The notes under the pieces were generated by a model. The model did no database searches. It was not told the origin of the DNA and saw only the letters and a list, made by a program, of their open reading frames with translations. A DNA stretch of 64,000 nt from Theristus sp. LFF4_11 (taxonomy: Eukaryota; Nematoda; Chromadorea; Monhysterida; Xyalidae). Positions within the stretch are counted from its first letter, which is position 1. Each line of letters begins with the position of its first letter. The stretch covers positions 1 to 64,000 of the forward strand of contig JASANC010000810.1 in assembly GCA_030248135.1 (NCBI GenBank), read 5' to 3'. The translations under genes were made by a program, and so were the position numbers. Of this stretch, positions 1 to 12,600 are shown piece after piece.

Positions 1-3000
1 TTTTTTATTTCTGATCAGAGGTTGCTTGCAATGAGTCGTTGTAGGTTCCTAATCCTAAACCTAATCCTAAGCCAAGCCTTTTTGATAAGGTGAAAATGAA
101 CAATTTAGTTTTTGCATTTTTTTCTTTCCTGTGTTAAAGGGCAGGGGCCACCGCCACTGCACATGCACCTGTTTTAATAATGATGCATAACGTGGGCCCA
201 CGGTACTGACTGCTTTTCATTTCAAATTTTCTTTGGCAAATAATTCATAAGAATGTTTTAAAAAAATGTTGTTATCTCGGCTCGGTCCTCGGTTATGCAA
301 ACCGTTACGGTTCTCCTTCCCGTACGTGCGTGCGCCGCGCTCGCGCGTGCGTTTCAGTAAAAAAGCTTTGGGCAATGGAATTCCGTTTTTTGGTTTCTAA
401 AATTCTTTGAATTTGAATTTAGAAAGTAAGAAATAACTGACTGATCACCTCGCCAACCCAACTCAACTGTAAACTTCCACAATCCACACCATCAATATCA
501 AATCAACCCCGAATTTGGTTCGGCTACCGAAAAAACAAAGCGAAAACTCAGCGAGGGTTTTTTTTGGACAAATTTTTGTTTTACGACAAGAACGAATTTC
601 ATCAAACTATCAAACTCAAACATCGTCGACGTCGTCAACTCTGTACGAACATTGATTTATCGACTGTTTTCAGCCTTGGTGAGTGATGATCGACTCGCGC
701 ATTGAAGTACTTGAGCGTCGCAAAGGCTAGTTCAACAAATTCCGATGTCGCTAAGGTGAGATAGAAGCAGAGAACTCACATTTACGCATCGTTTTTCAGG
801 ATCTCGAAAGGTGGAAATTGCACTGTCTGCCACTGCAAGCGTAACTTCGTTGGTTGCTCGTTGCTGTTTCGCCTCGTGTCGTCAGCGTGATCACACCGGT
901 TTGTTGTGGAACTTGTTTCCATGTTATTTGAGGTGAATTGAGAGGCAAAACACGAGACGTGATGTCGTCGGTGGGAAAATGGGGTCGCCGAAACCAAGTC
1001 TGAAATTTTCACCCTCCTCCCATATGAGTGGGGGTCATATGGTAAGTCGGTGGCTCCTCAGATGGTGATATTCGGACTCCCTGAAAAATTCTGAACAACT
1101 TTCATTTAAAAAAAAAAATTTAAAAAAAAAATTTTTTTTAAAAAGAAAAAAAATAGAAAATTTTTTTTTCTTGACATCTTTAGGTGGACCCCCCACAGAA
1201 AATTTTGTAAAAATGCACCCCCCCCCATGGGACGTCCCACGTAGGGTTGTTAAAAAAAACAAAAATCGTCATTTTTGTTTTTTTTTTAATTTTTTTTAAA
1301 AAAAAAAATTTCAAAAATCAAAGTTGTGCTAAATCAATCAGGGAGTCCGAAGAACCACATATGATATGCAAGCGCCTCCCGAATGACTCCCATATGACGG
1401 AACTTTGCAGATTTTGTTTTGGTGACCTCAATTACCCCTTTTCCAAACCGTCACCATGCCTCTTCTTGTGTTTTGACCTCCAAAACGTCACTAATTGTCC
1501 CCAGCTAAACTAATGCTAAAGTGAAGACAAACATACCGCCTTGAAATTCGATCAATTCTTCTGATGGTGTTGCGACGACACGACACGAAGCAGCAAGCAA
1601 CCAGACAACGTAGCGCTTGCAAACGGAGCAGCGAGCACAATCGGACGCTCTGCGAAGCGAATCGTCACCTTATCTGCATCGGAAATGGTAGGCCAAGCTT
1701 TGGGACGCTCAAAAACTTCATCGCAGATGTTGTCGTAGCCTAAAATCAGTCGGTAAAACGGCCCAAAATCGACTGCTAAAGGTTTTACGAGGTATAATCA
1801 AAGAAAATTTTTGTTGAACTTTCGAAAAATTTTGCTAAAATTGAGGTTTTCAGAGCATATTAGAGGAAAATTTTTCGAATTAAAAAAAAAATCGGCATTT
1901 TTGTTTTTTTTTAATCACTTTTTAAAAAAAAAATTTTCATTTTTGTTTAACAACCCTAGTCCCACGTTACCATAGGTTGGACCCCCCCTCACTTTTTGGT
2001 TGGGATTTGTATACATACTTAAAAGTGATTTTTTTTATTTCTGATCAGAGGTTGCTTGCAATGAGTCGTTGTAGGTTCCTAATCCTAAACCTAATCCTAA
2101 GCCAAGCCTTTTTGATAAGGTGAAAATGAACAATTTAGTTTTTGCATTTTTTTCTTTCCTGTGTTAAAGGGCAGGGGCCACCGCCACTGCACATGCACCT
2201 GTTTTAATAATGATGCATAACGTGGGCCCACGGTACTGACTGCTTTTCATTTCAAATTTTCTTTGGCAAATAATTCATAAGAATGTTTTAAAAAAATGTT
2301 GTTATCTCGGCTCGGTCCTCGGTTATGCAAACCGTTACGGTTCTCCTTCCCGTACGTGCGTGCGCCGCGCTCGCGCGTGCGTTTCAGTAATAAAGCTTTG
2401 GGCAATGGAATTCCGTTTTTTGGTTTCTAAAATTCTTTGAATTTGAATTTAGAAAGTAAGAAATAACTGACTGATCACCTCGCCAACCCAACTCAACTGT
2501 AAACTTCCACAATCCACACCATCAATATCAAATCAACCCCGAATTTGGTTCGGCTACCGAAAAAACAAAGCGAAAACTCAGCGAGGGTTTTTTTTTTGGA
2601 CAAATTTTTGTTTTACGACAAGAACGAATTTCATCAAACTATCAAACTCAAACATCGTCGACGTCGTCAACTCTGTACGAACATTGATTTATCGACTGTT
2701 TTCAGCCTTGGTGAGTGATGATCGACTCGCGCATTGAAGTACTTGAGCGTCGCAAAGGCTAGTTCAACAAATTCCGATGTCGCTAAGGTGAGATAGAAGC
2801 AGAGAACTCACATTTACGCATCGTTTTTCAGGATCTCGAAAGGTGGAAATTGCACTGTCTGCCACTGCAAGCGTAACTTCGTTGGTTGCTCGTTGCTGTT
2901 TCGCCTCGTGTCGTCAGCGTGATCACACCGGTTTGTTGTGGAACTTGTTTCCATGTTATTTGAGGTGAATTGAGAGGCAAAACACGAGACGTGATGTCGT

Positions 3001-6000
3001 CGGTGGGAAAATGGGGTCGCCGAAACCAAGTCTGAAATTTTCACCCTCCTCCCATATGAGTGGGGGTCATATGGTAAGTCGGTGGCTCCTCAGATGGTGA
3101 TATTCGGACTCCCTGAAAAATTCTGAACAACTTTCATTTTAAAAAAAAAATTAAAAAAAAATTTTTTTTTTAAGAAAAAAAATAGAAAATTTTTTTTTCT
3201 TGACATCTCTAGGTGGACCCCCCACAGAAAATTTTGTAAAAATGCACCCCCCCCCATGGGACGTCCCACGTAGGGTTGTTAAAAAAAAAACAAAAATCGT
3301 CATTTTTGTTTTTTTTTAATTTTTTTTAAAAAAAAAATTTCAAAAATCAAAGTTGTGCTAAATCAATCAGGGAGTCCGAAGAACCACATATGATATGCAA
3401 GCGCCTCCCGAATGACTCCCATATGACGGAACTTTGCAGATTTTGTTTTGGTGACCTCAATTACCCCTTTTCCAAACCGTCACCATGCCTCTTCTTGTGT
3501 TTTGACCTCCAAAACGTCACTAATTGTCCCCAGCTAAACTAATGCTAAAGTGAAGACAAACATACCGCCTTGAAATTCGATCAATTCTTCTGATGGTGTT
3601 GCGACGACACGACACGAAGCAGCAACCAGACAACGTAGCGCTTGCAAACGGAGCAGCGAGCACAATCGGACGCTCTGCGAAGCGAATCGTCACCTTATCT
3701 GCATCGGAAATGGTAGGCCAAGCTTTGGGACGCTCAAAAACTTCATCGCAGATGTTGTCGTAGCCTAAAATCAGTCGGTAAAACGGCCCAAAATCGACTG
3801 CTAAAGGTTTTACGAGGTATAATCAAAGAAAATTTTTGTTGAACTTTCGAAAAATTTTGCTAAAATTGAGGTTTTCAGAGCATATTAGAGGAAAATTTTT
3901 CGAATTTAAAAAAAAATCGGCATTTTTGTTTTTTTTTTAATCACTTTTTTAAAAAAAAATTTTCATTTTTGTTTAACAACCCTAGTCCCACGTTACCATA
4001 GGTTGGACCCCCCGTCACTTTTTGGTTGGGATTTGTATACATACTTAAAAGTGATTTTTTTTATTTCTGATCAGAGGTTGCTTGCAATGAGTCGTTGTAG
4101 GTTCCTAATCCTAAACCTAATCCTAAGCCAAGCCTTTTTGATAAGGTGAAAATGAACAATTTAGTTTTTGCATTTTTTTCTTTCCTGTGTTAAAGGGCAG
4201 GGGCCACCGCCACTGCACATGCACCTGTTTTAATAATGATGCATAACGTGGGCCCACGGTACTGACTGCTTTTCATTTCAAATTTTCTTTGGCAAATAAT
4301 TCATAAGAATGTTTTAAAAAAATGTTGTTATCTCGGCTCGGTCCTCGGTTATGCAAACCGTTACGGTTCTCCTTCCCGTACGTGCGTGCGCCGCGCTCGC
4401 GCGTGCGTTTCAGTAATAAAGCTTTGGGCAATGGAATTCCGTTTTTTGGTTTCTAAAATTCTTTGAATTTGAATTTAGAAAGTAAGAAATAACTGACTGA
4501 TCACCTCGCCAACCCAACTCAACTGTAAACTTCCACAATCCACACCATCAATATCAAATCAACCCCGAATTTGGTTCGGCTACCGAAAAAACAAAGCGAA
4601 AACTCAGCGAGGGTTTTTTTTGGACAAATTTTTGTTTTACGACAAGAACGAATTTCATCAAACTATCAAACTCAAACATCGTCGACGTCGTCAACTCTGT
4701 ACGAACATTGATTTATCGACTGTTTTCAGCCTTGGTGAGTGATGATCGACTCGCGCATTGAAGTACTTGAGCGTCGCAAAGGCTAGTTCAACAAATTCCG
4801 ATGTCGCTAAGGTGAGATAGAAGCAGAGAACTCACATTTACGCATCGTTTTTCAGGATCTCGAAAGGTGGAAATTGCACTGTCTGCCACTGCAAGCGTAA
4901 CTTCGTTGGTTGCTCGTTGCTGTTTCGCCTCGTGTCGTCAGCGTGATCACACCGGTTTGTTGTGGAACTTGTTTCCATGTTATTTGAGGTGAATTGAGAG
5001 GCAAAACACGAGACGTGATGTCGTCGGTGGGAAAATGGGGTCGCCGAAACCAAGTCTGAAATTTTCACCCTCCTCCCATATGAGTGGGGGTCATATGGTA
5101 AGTCGGTGGCTCCTCAGATGGTGATATTCGGACTCCCTGAAAAATTCTGAACAACTTTCATTTTTAAAAAAAAATTTAAAAAAAAATTTTTTTTTTTAAA
5201 GAAAAAAAATAGAAATTTTTTTTTTTCTTGACATCTCTAGGTGGACCCCCCACAGAAAATTTTGTAAAAATGCACCCCCCCCCCATGGGACGTCCCACGT
5301 AGGGTTGTTAAAAAAAACAAAAATCGTCATTTTTGTTTTTTTTTATTATTTTTTTTTTAAAAAAAATTTCAAAAATCAAAGTTGTGCTAAATCAATCAGG
5401 GAGTCCGAAGAACCACATATGATATGCAAGCGCCTCCCGAATGACTCCCATATGACGGAACTTTGCAGATTTTGTTTTGGTGACCTCAATTACCCCTTTT
5501 CCAAACCGTCACCATGCCTCTTCTTGTGTTTTGACCTCCAAAACGTCACTAATTGTCCCCAGCTAAACTAATGCTAAAGTGAAGACAAACATACCGCCTT
5601 GAAATTCGATCAATTCTTCTGATGGTGTTGCGACGACACGACACGAAGCAGCAAGCAACCAGACAACGTAGCGCTTGCAAACGGAGCAGCGAGCACAATC
5701 GGACGCTCTGCGAAGCGAATCGTCACCTTATCTGCATCGGAAATGGTAGGCCAAGCTTTGGGACGCTCAAAAACTTCATCGCAGATGTTGTCGTAGCCTA
5801 AAATCAGTCGGTAAAACGGCCCAAAATCGACTGCTAAAGGTTTTACGAGGTATAATCAAAGAAAATTTTTGTTGAACTTTCGAAAAATTTTGCTAAAATT
5901 GAGGTTTTCAGAGCATATTAGAGGAAAATTTTTCGAATTAAAAAAAAATCGGCATTTTTGTTTTTTTTAATCACTTTAAAAAAAAAAATTTTCATTTTTG

Positions 6001-6740
6001 TTTAACAACCCTAGTCCCACGTTACCATAGGTTGGACCCCCCCTCACTTTTTGGTTGGGATTTGTATACATACTTAAAAGTGATTTTTTTTATTTCTGAT
6101 CAGAGGTTGCTTGCAATGAGTCGTTGTAGGTTCCTAATCCTAAACCTAATCCTAAGCCAAGCCTTTTTGATAAGGTGAAAATGAACAATTTAGTTTTTGC
6201 ATTTTTTTCTTTCCTGTGTTAAAGGGCAGGGGCCACCGCCACTGCACATGCACCTGTTTTAATAATGATGCATTACGTGGGCCCACGGTACTGACTGCTT
6301 TTCATTTCAAATTTTCTTTGGCAAATAATTCATAAGAATGTTTTAAAAAAATGTTGTTATCTCGGCTCGGTCCTCGGTTATGCAAACCGTTACGGTTCTC
6401 CTTCCCGTACGTGCGTGCGCCGCGCTCGCGCGTGCGTTTCAGTAATAAAGCTTTGGGCAATGGAATTCCGTTTTTTGGTTTCTAAAATTCTTTGAATTTG
6501 AATTTAGAAAGTAAGAAATAACTGACTGATTACCTCGCCAACCCAACTCAACTGTAAACTTCCACAATCCACACCATCAATATCAAATCAACCCCGAATT
6601 TGGTTCGGCTACCGAAAAAACAAAGCGAAAACTCAGCGAGGGTTTTTTTGGACAAATTTTTGTTTTACGACAATAAGAACGAATTTCATCAAACTATCAA
6701 ACTCAAACATCGTCGACGTCGTCAACTCTGTACGAACATT
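1..6740. repeat. Tandem array of ~2.03 kb units (three full copies plus a truncated fourth)
   Basis: The landmark CTGATCAGAGGTTGC recurs at 11, 2041, 4067 and 6096, giving periods of 2030, 2026 and 2029 bases. Copies differ mainly in homopolymer lengths and a few substitutions, so the array is young or still homogenising. Each unit holds degenerate telomere-like CCTAAT/CCTAAG repeats near its start, a CG-rich stretch (unit position ~320-350), splice-like GGTGAGT and TTTTTCAG sites, and a ~730-base inverted-repeat element. The fourth copy stops at about 6740, only 14 bases before the ATG of the next gene. The array runs off the left edge. The 76-88 residue ORFs repeated in each unit have no recognisable domain and probably do not code. 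Confidence 0.93.
1235..1966. mobile_element. Inverted-repeat (MITE-like) element inside the 2.03 kb unit
   Basis: The segment opens with CCCACGTAGGGTTGTTAAA and closes with its approximate reverse complement, TTTAACAACCCTAGTCCCACG, each beside long A/T runs. Equivalent segments occur in the second and third units. A stretch before the right end (GAACTTTCGAAAAATTTTGC and following) resembles 39745-39910 in an intron of the four-TM gene, so this looks like one copy of a dispersed family that was amplified with the tandem unit. No transposase was seen. Confidence 0.55.
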
Positions 6741-6753
6741 TATTGACAAAGAA

Positions 6754-9305
6754 ATGGAGCGACTGAACAGTACTGCGATTGCAACGCAAGAGACGGGTGG
6801 AACTGGAACTGGAATCCGCGAAATTCAGCCCGGTATTCAATATTTTTTTTAAAGATTGTTTCAACATTGCAGACATGATGAATCATTGTTGCATGGAAGT
6901 TGTCGAATTGAATCAAAACAAAGAAACGCAGTTTTGTAGTGATTGTGCACTGAACTAGTCAGCCGTAGTTCGTATTTTTCCGGTTTAAACCACGTTCTCA
7001 AGCCACTCCAGCACACACTCCGCTCCGCTTTGTGACAAACAGCGCGTCAACTTCATTTCAACCCCACAAACAGTTCAAATTCACCACATAACCTTTTTTG
7101 GTTTTTGGTTCAAGTCACGGTGTTCATAGTTTCCAATTCCAGTCCAGTTTGTTTTCTGAGTTTTTGTATCTCTGTTCTGACAGTTCTCTGTTATTCAACA
7201 AAGTGCAGCGCTCCCGCACGCACACACCACAATTGCAGGCCTACCACTGTCGGTGTCCCCAATCGCGCCGTACGAATCCGGCCGTGTTCGTTTCGTCAAA
7301 CGTCTGCAGCAATTCAACCAGCGCGGCCCGAGTCCACTGACGAATCTGCACGCAAACTGTCCCGTTCACAGTGAGCGCGTGTTTCAGAGGTGCGGTGTGA
7401 GCCTTTGTGGCTGGGACTAGAGATAGCATCGGGAAAAATTTCCGGCACAAAATAAATTCTCATATTGAATTTCAAAAAAACAACTTCAGACGTCGCTCCA
7501 TCTCCGACCCGTCAGTCGATCACCGCTGCATACTCGACGACATCGAACAAAACGAACAGCGACAACAAAATCAGAACCTTCAACACACCACCAGTCATCC
7601 AAAGAATGCCGAATCGCCATCAAGACGCGAGAGTCCACGCTGGGCGGCGCCGATGCCGCCGGGGGACACGTCGAGTTTCCCTTTCCCGCAGAAATTACCG
7701 AAATACAAGAGCGATAGTGATGCGGCCACGGTGGTCGCCGCCACCGCCGCTCTAACGAGAAGCATCTGCTCCGACTCCTGTCTGAATCAGAATCAGCCGT
7801 CGATTTCGGAGCTCGAATGCAACAACGCGAATTCACTGGCGCTCGTCTCGTCGTCGTCGTCGTCGTCAACTGGTGGCGAGGAGGCGGAGTCGGGCTATTG
7901 CACGCGGCCGCTGTCCGAGAATCGGACAAACATTGAGGTAGGGTTTTTTCAGATTTTTTTTGTCAAGCTCATTATTCAGCGAATTGTTTGCAGCATACCT
8001 TTGCGACGGTGTGGGTGAAATGTGGTGAATGGAATGGTGAACATCACCGCAAGTATCGTATCAGTCATCATGACTCTGCGCACCAGATGGCGGAAGACTT
8101 ATCATCACGTACCACCCACCACACCATCGTACTCGTGTATAGTTGCAGTGGAGAAGAAAAACAATCACCTTTTTCTGAGAATGTTTTGTTGGTTTGTGTC
8201 TCACACACACGACACACACACGGTTTTCGGAAGGTGTCTGCTTGTCTGGATTTTCCTTCAAACGTGCTTTCATTCGGATGTCGCTTAGCACAACAGACAA
8301 AAACACATATAAGCAGTCAGAAGAGAATCCTGTGTCTTCTTTTCAAATTGTCCAGCAGTGTTTCACACGTTTCAGAATCAGTCCAACGTGAAACTCCGCC
8401 TCCTAAACGACACGTCAGCCGACGACGACGGCGCCGACCGCTCAGCGGTGGTCCCTGTGAGCGATGAGTTCAAGATTTCACAGTGCCAAGGTGAGAAGGG
8501 GAAAATGAAACTGTCAGATTGGTCGATTTGGCACACCCGATGGTATGAATATGGAAAACGGGAAACGTAGTCGCGTCCGTGGCGTAGAGGTAGAACTTCG
8601 GCCTACAGTTCTGTAGGTACCGGGTTCGAACCCCGCTGTGGACAAGACACTCGTGGAAAATTAGTGACCAACGAACATCTGATGGTCTATTCCCTCCTGA
8701 GCCGAGGGTAAAATTGGGCTCGGGGCAGTATTGCCCGTCTCCGCCGGAGTTTGGTACCTTCGGGTTTCCGGAACCGGCGCGCGTATAGTTAAATAAAAAA
8801 TAAAAATAAAAAAAAGTAACGCAAAGTTTATGGAGCCAACAGAAGTTGGGTTTGCAAGGTGGTCTTGCAGAAGTTCTTCGCAACAATGCAAAAAACGTCG
8901 TTCCAATCTAACCCTATAAACCTCAATCGCTGTAGTCGCGTAAGCGAAGCCTTTTATTCGAAGACACATTGAGTGACCAGAATTTTCAGAAAATCATTTT
9001 TTCTGCAGTAACTTTTAAATCAATCAATTACCGTGTAAATCCATACATGCCGCCTCTATTCCATTGCAGGTACCTCGACGCCTTGCACCTGGACACGACC
9101 CCCACCGAGTCAGTCACTGCAATCGTCCGCGAATCGCAAGACGCCGAAATGTTCGTCGCCCAAGCAATTGTACCACCAACGCGCTAGTCCGGCGCAAGAG
9201 TCGCCTCAGTACAACAACAACAAGACGTCGGCAACCGAGACGCGAGCGCAGCAACTGGCGAGAGGCGCGAGCAGCGTGAAACAGGGTGAATGGAGTATTG
9301 TATAA
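6754..9305 (+). CDS. Unrecognised Ser-rich protein, six exons, ~355 aa
   Basis: Exons that keep phase from ATG to stop are 6754-6832, 6873-6930, 7239-7370, 7490-7937, 8376-8490 and 9070-9305, summing to 1068 nt. The protein is hydrophilic and probably largely disordered. It has basic phosphosite-like RKLSRSQ and RRSISDPS motifs (around residues 85-97), a run of seven Ser, an acidic DDDGAD stretch and a Pro/Ser/Gln-rich tail ending GEWSIV. I do not recognise the family. Exons 4-6 are best supported (donor GAG/GTAGGG, acceptor TTGCAG). Exons 1-3 are less certain because the third and fourth exons also have a second open frame. An AATAAA follows at 9505. The Bora gene starts ~140 bases after that signal, which suggests co-transcription. 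Confidence 0.5.
8572..8818 (+). mobile_element. tRNA-derived SINE (family 1)
   Basis: A tRNA-like head at about 8575-8645 has an A box (TGGCGTAGAGG), a canonical B box (GGTTCGAACCCC) and a weak acceptor-stem pairing (GTCC with GGAC). It is followed by an unrelated body and an A-rich AAATAAAAATAAAAATA tail. The anticodon arm is malformed, so it is not a working tRNA gene. It sits in the last intron of the Ser-rich gene. A relative lies near 61085-61205 on the other strand. Confidence 0.75.
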
Positions 9306-9504
9306 GATGTGGCGATGAGATGGGCGAAATGTCTTGCTAGAACGGACATACTCGTGGTAGTGGGAGAACGTTAAAAAAAGCAGAAATTGTTTTTGTAGCT
9401 CTTTTGTGGTGTTTGAAATTGATTTTGATTTATTCTTGACCATATCGTTTCTCAAGATCAAAATGAGCTAAAGACGGACCAATCAACAAGCTTGGTTCGC
9501 ATGA

Positions 9505-9600
9505 AATAAAGGTCTTCAAGTGATACAAATGCGACCAATCCGCGTTTTGTGTTTTATTTTATATTGTCAAAATTTAATTGAAAAAAAAATCCGTCACAGG
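9505..9600 (+). promoter_or_regulatory. Poly(A) signal followed by a putative trans-splice acceptor
   Basis: AATAAA at 9505-9510 follows the stop codon of the Ser-rich gene by 200 bases. About 89 bases later an acceptor (TCCGTCACAG, ending 9599) opens the first Bora exon with no upstream donor needed. A gap of roughly 100 bases between a poly(A) signal and a trans-splice site is the usual nematode operon arrangement. The spliced-leader assignment is inference. Confidence 0.5.
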
Positions 9601-9646
9601 CGGCAGCGTCAGCCGACGGCCACCACTGGAAGACACCTCGGCCTCG

Positions 9647-12600
9647 ATGATGGGCTCACCAGTTGCGTCGCCGTCGTCGTCCTGCTCGGCGATGGTGAAT
9701 CCGTTCGAGTCGTGTCTGTTGCAGAGTTTACACGCGGACACGTACAGTCCGTCCGTGTTCAGTCGTGTCGTCAGTCCCGGACAGGAGAGCGTGAGTGTTT
9801 TTTGCTGGCTCAGCTCATTCACCCCCATACACCGCGCGCAACCACCGAAGTTTGGCATCTTCGGGTTCTGAAACCGGTGGTGAGGGGGTACCAACGACAT
9901 TCACTGTGTCAACGAACGGCAAAATGTTGTGAAACAAAAAAGATTTTGCTAGCCGTTCAAGAAGAAAAATTTGTTTTTCTTTCTCAGACGAACAGTGATT
10001 CCGGCGCGGCGCGTCCATTTCGCTGGTCGATCGATCACATTGCGCACTTGAATCCGGCTGATATTCGATTCGACGAAGTGGCGCGACAGTCGCACTTGCA
10101 CGAGTAATAGTTTTGGTTTTTTTTGTTTGGTTGTTTGTTTGTTTGTTGTGGAGTGTTCTCTGTATTTCTTGCTCTGTTTCCTTCGAATGGTTATTGCCGT
10201 TTATGGAAATTGACCATTCGCTGATTATTCCCGTGTTGCTGCGCTGCATTTGAGTCGAATCTATTCTTCGAAGAAGACTTCCTTGTCTTCACCGCTTGAC
10301 GCAGCTTCTTGTATCGCGACGTTTTTTCAACCATTCACAATTTGTCCGATGCAAAATTCGAACCGATTCGTCTGAACTTATTGCTTCTAGAGAGGCATCT
10401 GTGTGGCTCTACTGCATCTGACAGGCAGAAAATGCAGCGAACCTCCATGCAACTTGGTTGACTCCTGTTTTGTTGACTTCTGTCTTTCCCCCCCACAGAT
10501 TCGACGCAGCGACCGAGGCGCTGATCGACGCAGCGATCAATCATTATTGGGCGAGCAATCAGCACGTGGTGCCGTCGCCAACTGACGGTGGCACTAGCGG
10601 CAACTATCGGCCGAGAACGCTGCAGCAGCTGATGGCCTCGCTGGCGTCACCGGCGTCACCTGGCGGTGCGCGTCATTTTTTTCATTTTTTATTGACGGTT
10701 TTATTTGTTTTATTTGTTGATGTGATCCGTTGATGTGCGCTGATTGTTCGCATTTTTTGGAATAGATAGAATGGAGGATTTATAAACAAACAGTGAAACA
10801 AAAATGTTTCGTTGATTTTTTTTGCGTGTGCATTTGGTTTGCTGATTGGCTGGCTGGCCGGTCTTTGAGTGGTGCACGCATCGCCCGTTGATTGGTCTGG
10901 TAATCTGGTGAATTCCAGTTTTTTCAGCTGAAGCGAAGTTTTCTGGCGTTTAGGGCAACATACAATCGAACACCATAAAAACCAAAAAAATGGAGAGCTC
11001 GCATTTAAACTTTAGTCACAACCACTCCCATCTTTCATCACCATTTCCAGGCACGCCGCCATGCGCGCAACAGCATTCCTGCGTCAGTAATCACCTGCAC
11101 GAGTCACCAGTGTCCTCACTTGCTGCCACTAACGCGCCAATTGGTTGCCAGGTGACGTCAGTTTTGGCGAGTGACAGCTCGCAGCGTATCCCCGTAACGC
11201 ACGGGCGTAACGCGACCACGCAGACGATGCTGACGTTTCCGCCCGATTTGGATCTGATTCAGTTGCTTGGTTTGTTTATTATTATTTTTTTTTTGCTTTT
11301 TACTCCTATAGATGTCTAGTTTTGCCTTTTTCTTCAGTGTCCATCGCGTGGGCGCAGAATTTTTGCCGTTCTAATTATCTAATATAAAGTCGGTGTCCGA
11401 AGACCGTGCACTTTTTTCCAGCGCCCTACTTCCAATACCACGAGCCGCCGGCCGCTGCAGCCAATCAGCAATCAGCGGACGCCTGCGGCGAGGAGGAGGA
11501 GGCCAGCCAATCAGAGCAGCACTGCTCGGAGGCGGACCAATCAGTGATGAACGTCAGTGTGAACTCGTTGCGGCGAAAGTTGTTCGCGTCGACGAAACCA
11601 CGGGCACCGTCGAACGGCGGTGGTGGACGCGGCGCAATCGGACCGGGCGGGCGGCTGCAACGGCGACGCCGCTCGAGACCGACGCTGGACGGCGCTCCAA
11701 CGGGGTGCACGTCGCCGACGAAGGTGCACGTGCGATCGAGGCAAGGTGCGGTCTCCGTACTACATGCTGTTCATGCGGTTTTATCGTAGTTTCCTGCCTC
11801 TTGCGAAATGAAATGGATGGATGTATGGGGGTGCATACGTTCGAATTGGTGGAACAGAGCTACTTACTGTACGCTTTTTGTTTGTTCTGTTGCCCTCTCA
11901 TCCACCTGGAGCAGCCAGTTTGTTGCGTCATCTCTCCGCCCTGTGCACTGCACTTTAATGTTCCCCTCACGCGACGACGGACATGGGGTGCCCCCCCCCC
12001 CACGTTACCTTAGACCCAGCGGAGTTTGATGCTTGCCGTTTCGCTCCACTTGTGAATAATAAACTGAAAATGATGCCCCAGACACTGACATATCGACACA
12101 TGCGACTTGCTGGTTTACCCGCAGAGTCATTTCGCGGCAAAGCACGCTTGTGCTAATCTCTTCTTACCACACACTCTGACTTTGCATGTTTTTTCTCCAG
12201 GGACCCAGCCGCAGCACAACTCGTCGATGATGTCCTCCACCACGAGCTGTTCCTCGTCGACGTCGTTCATGTCGGCGAACGGCGACGAGACGGTGAACAT
12301 GACGCGACTGGATGACCAGTTTGTGTGCTTGCTGTTGGGGTGGTTGCACGTTTGAATTTCAACAGTTGACTAGATTGAATTTGATTGGCTTGAATCACTT
12401 GTTACTGTGTTTCAACTCATAAGTTCAAAATTTTTCGTTATGCAACCAACATGCTACAACAACTACACACGCTTCGCGGTTACAGTTGAAATGAAATTGC
12501 TGAGTTTCGGAGATTGACTTGGCTATGCGGTTTCTTTCCTTAAAACTATTGTGTGTTCGCTGGTTGTTAGGCGACATTGACAGACACAGGCCCAATCTTT

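Noticed and set aside
782..1012. 76-residue minus-strand ORF repeated identically in three units
   Set aside because: Its identity only reflects the near-identical tandem DNA; there is no domain, and splice-like signals on the plus strand cut across it.
7465..7755. Second open frame in the fourth exon of the Ser-rich gene (start VAPSPTRQSI)
   Set aside because: It looks protein-like at first and can be phased to an alternative third exon, but closes without a good donor. The other frame continues to a strong GAG/GTAGGG donor and on to the stop at 9305.
8575..8645. Functional tRNA gene
   Set aside because: A and B boxes are good, but the anticodon arm is malformed and it is joined to an A-tailed body, typical of a SINE.
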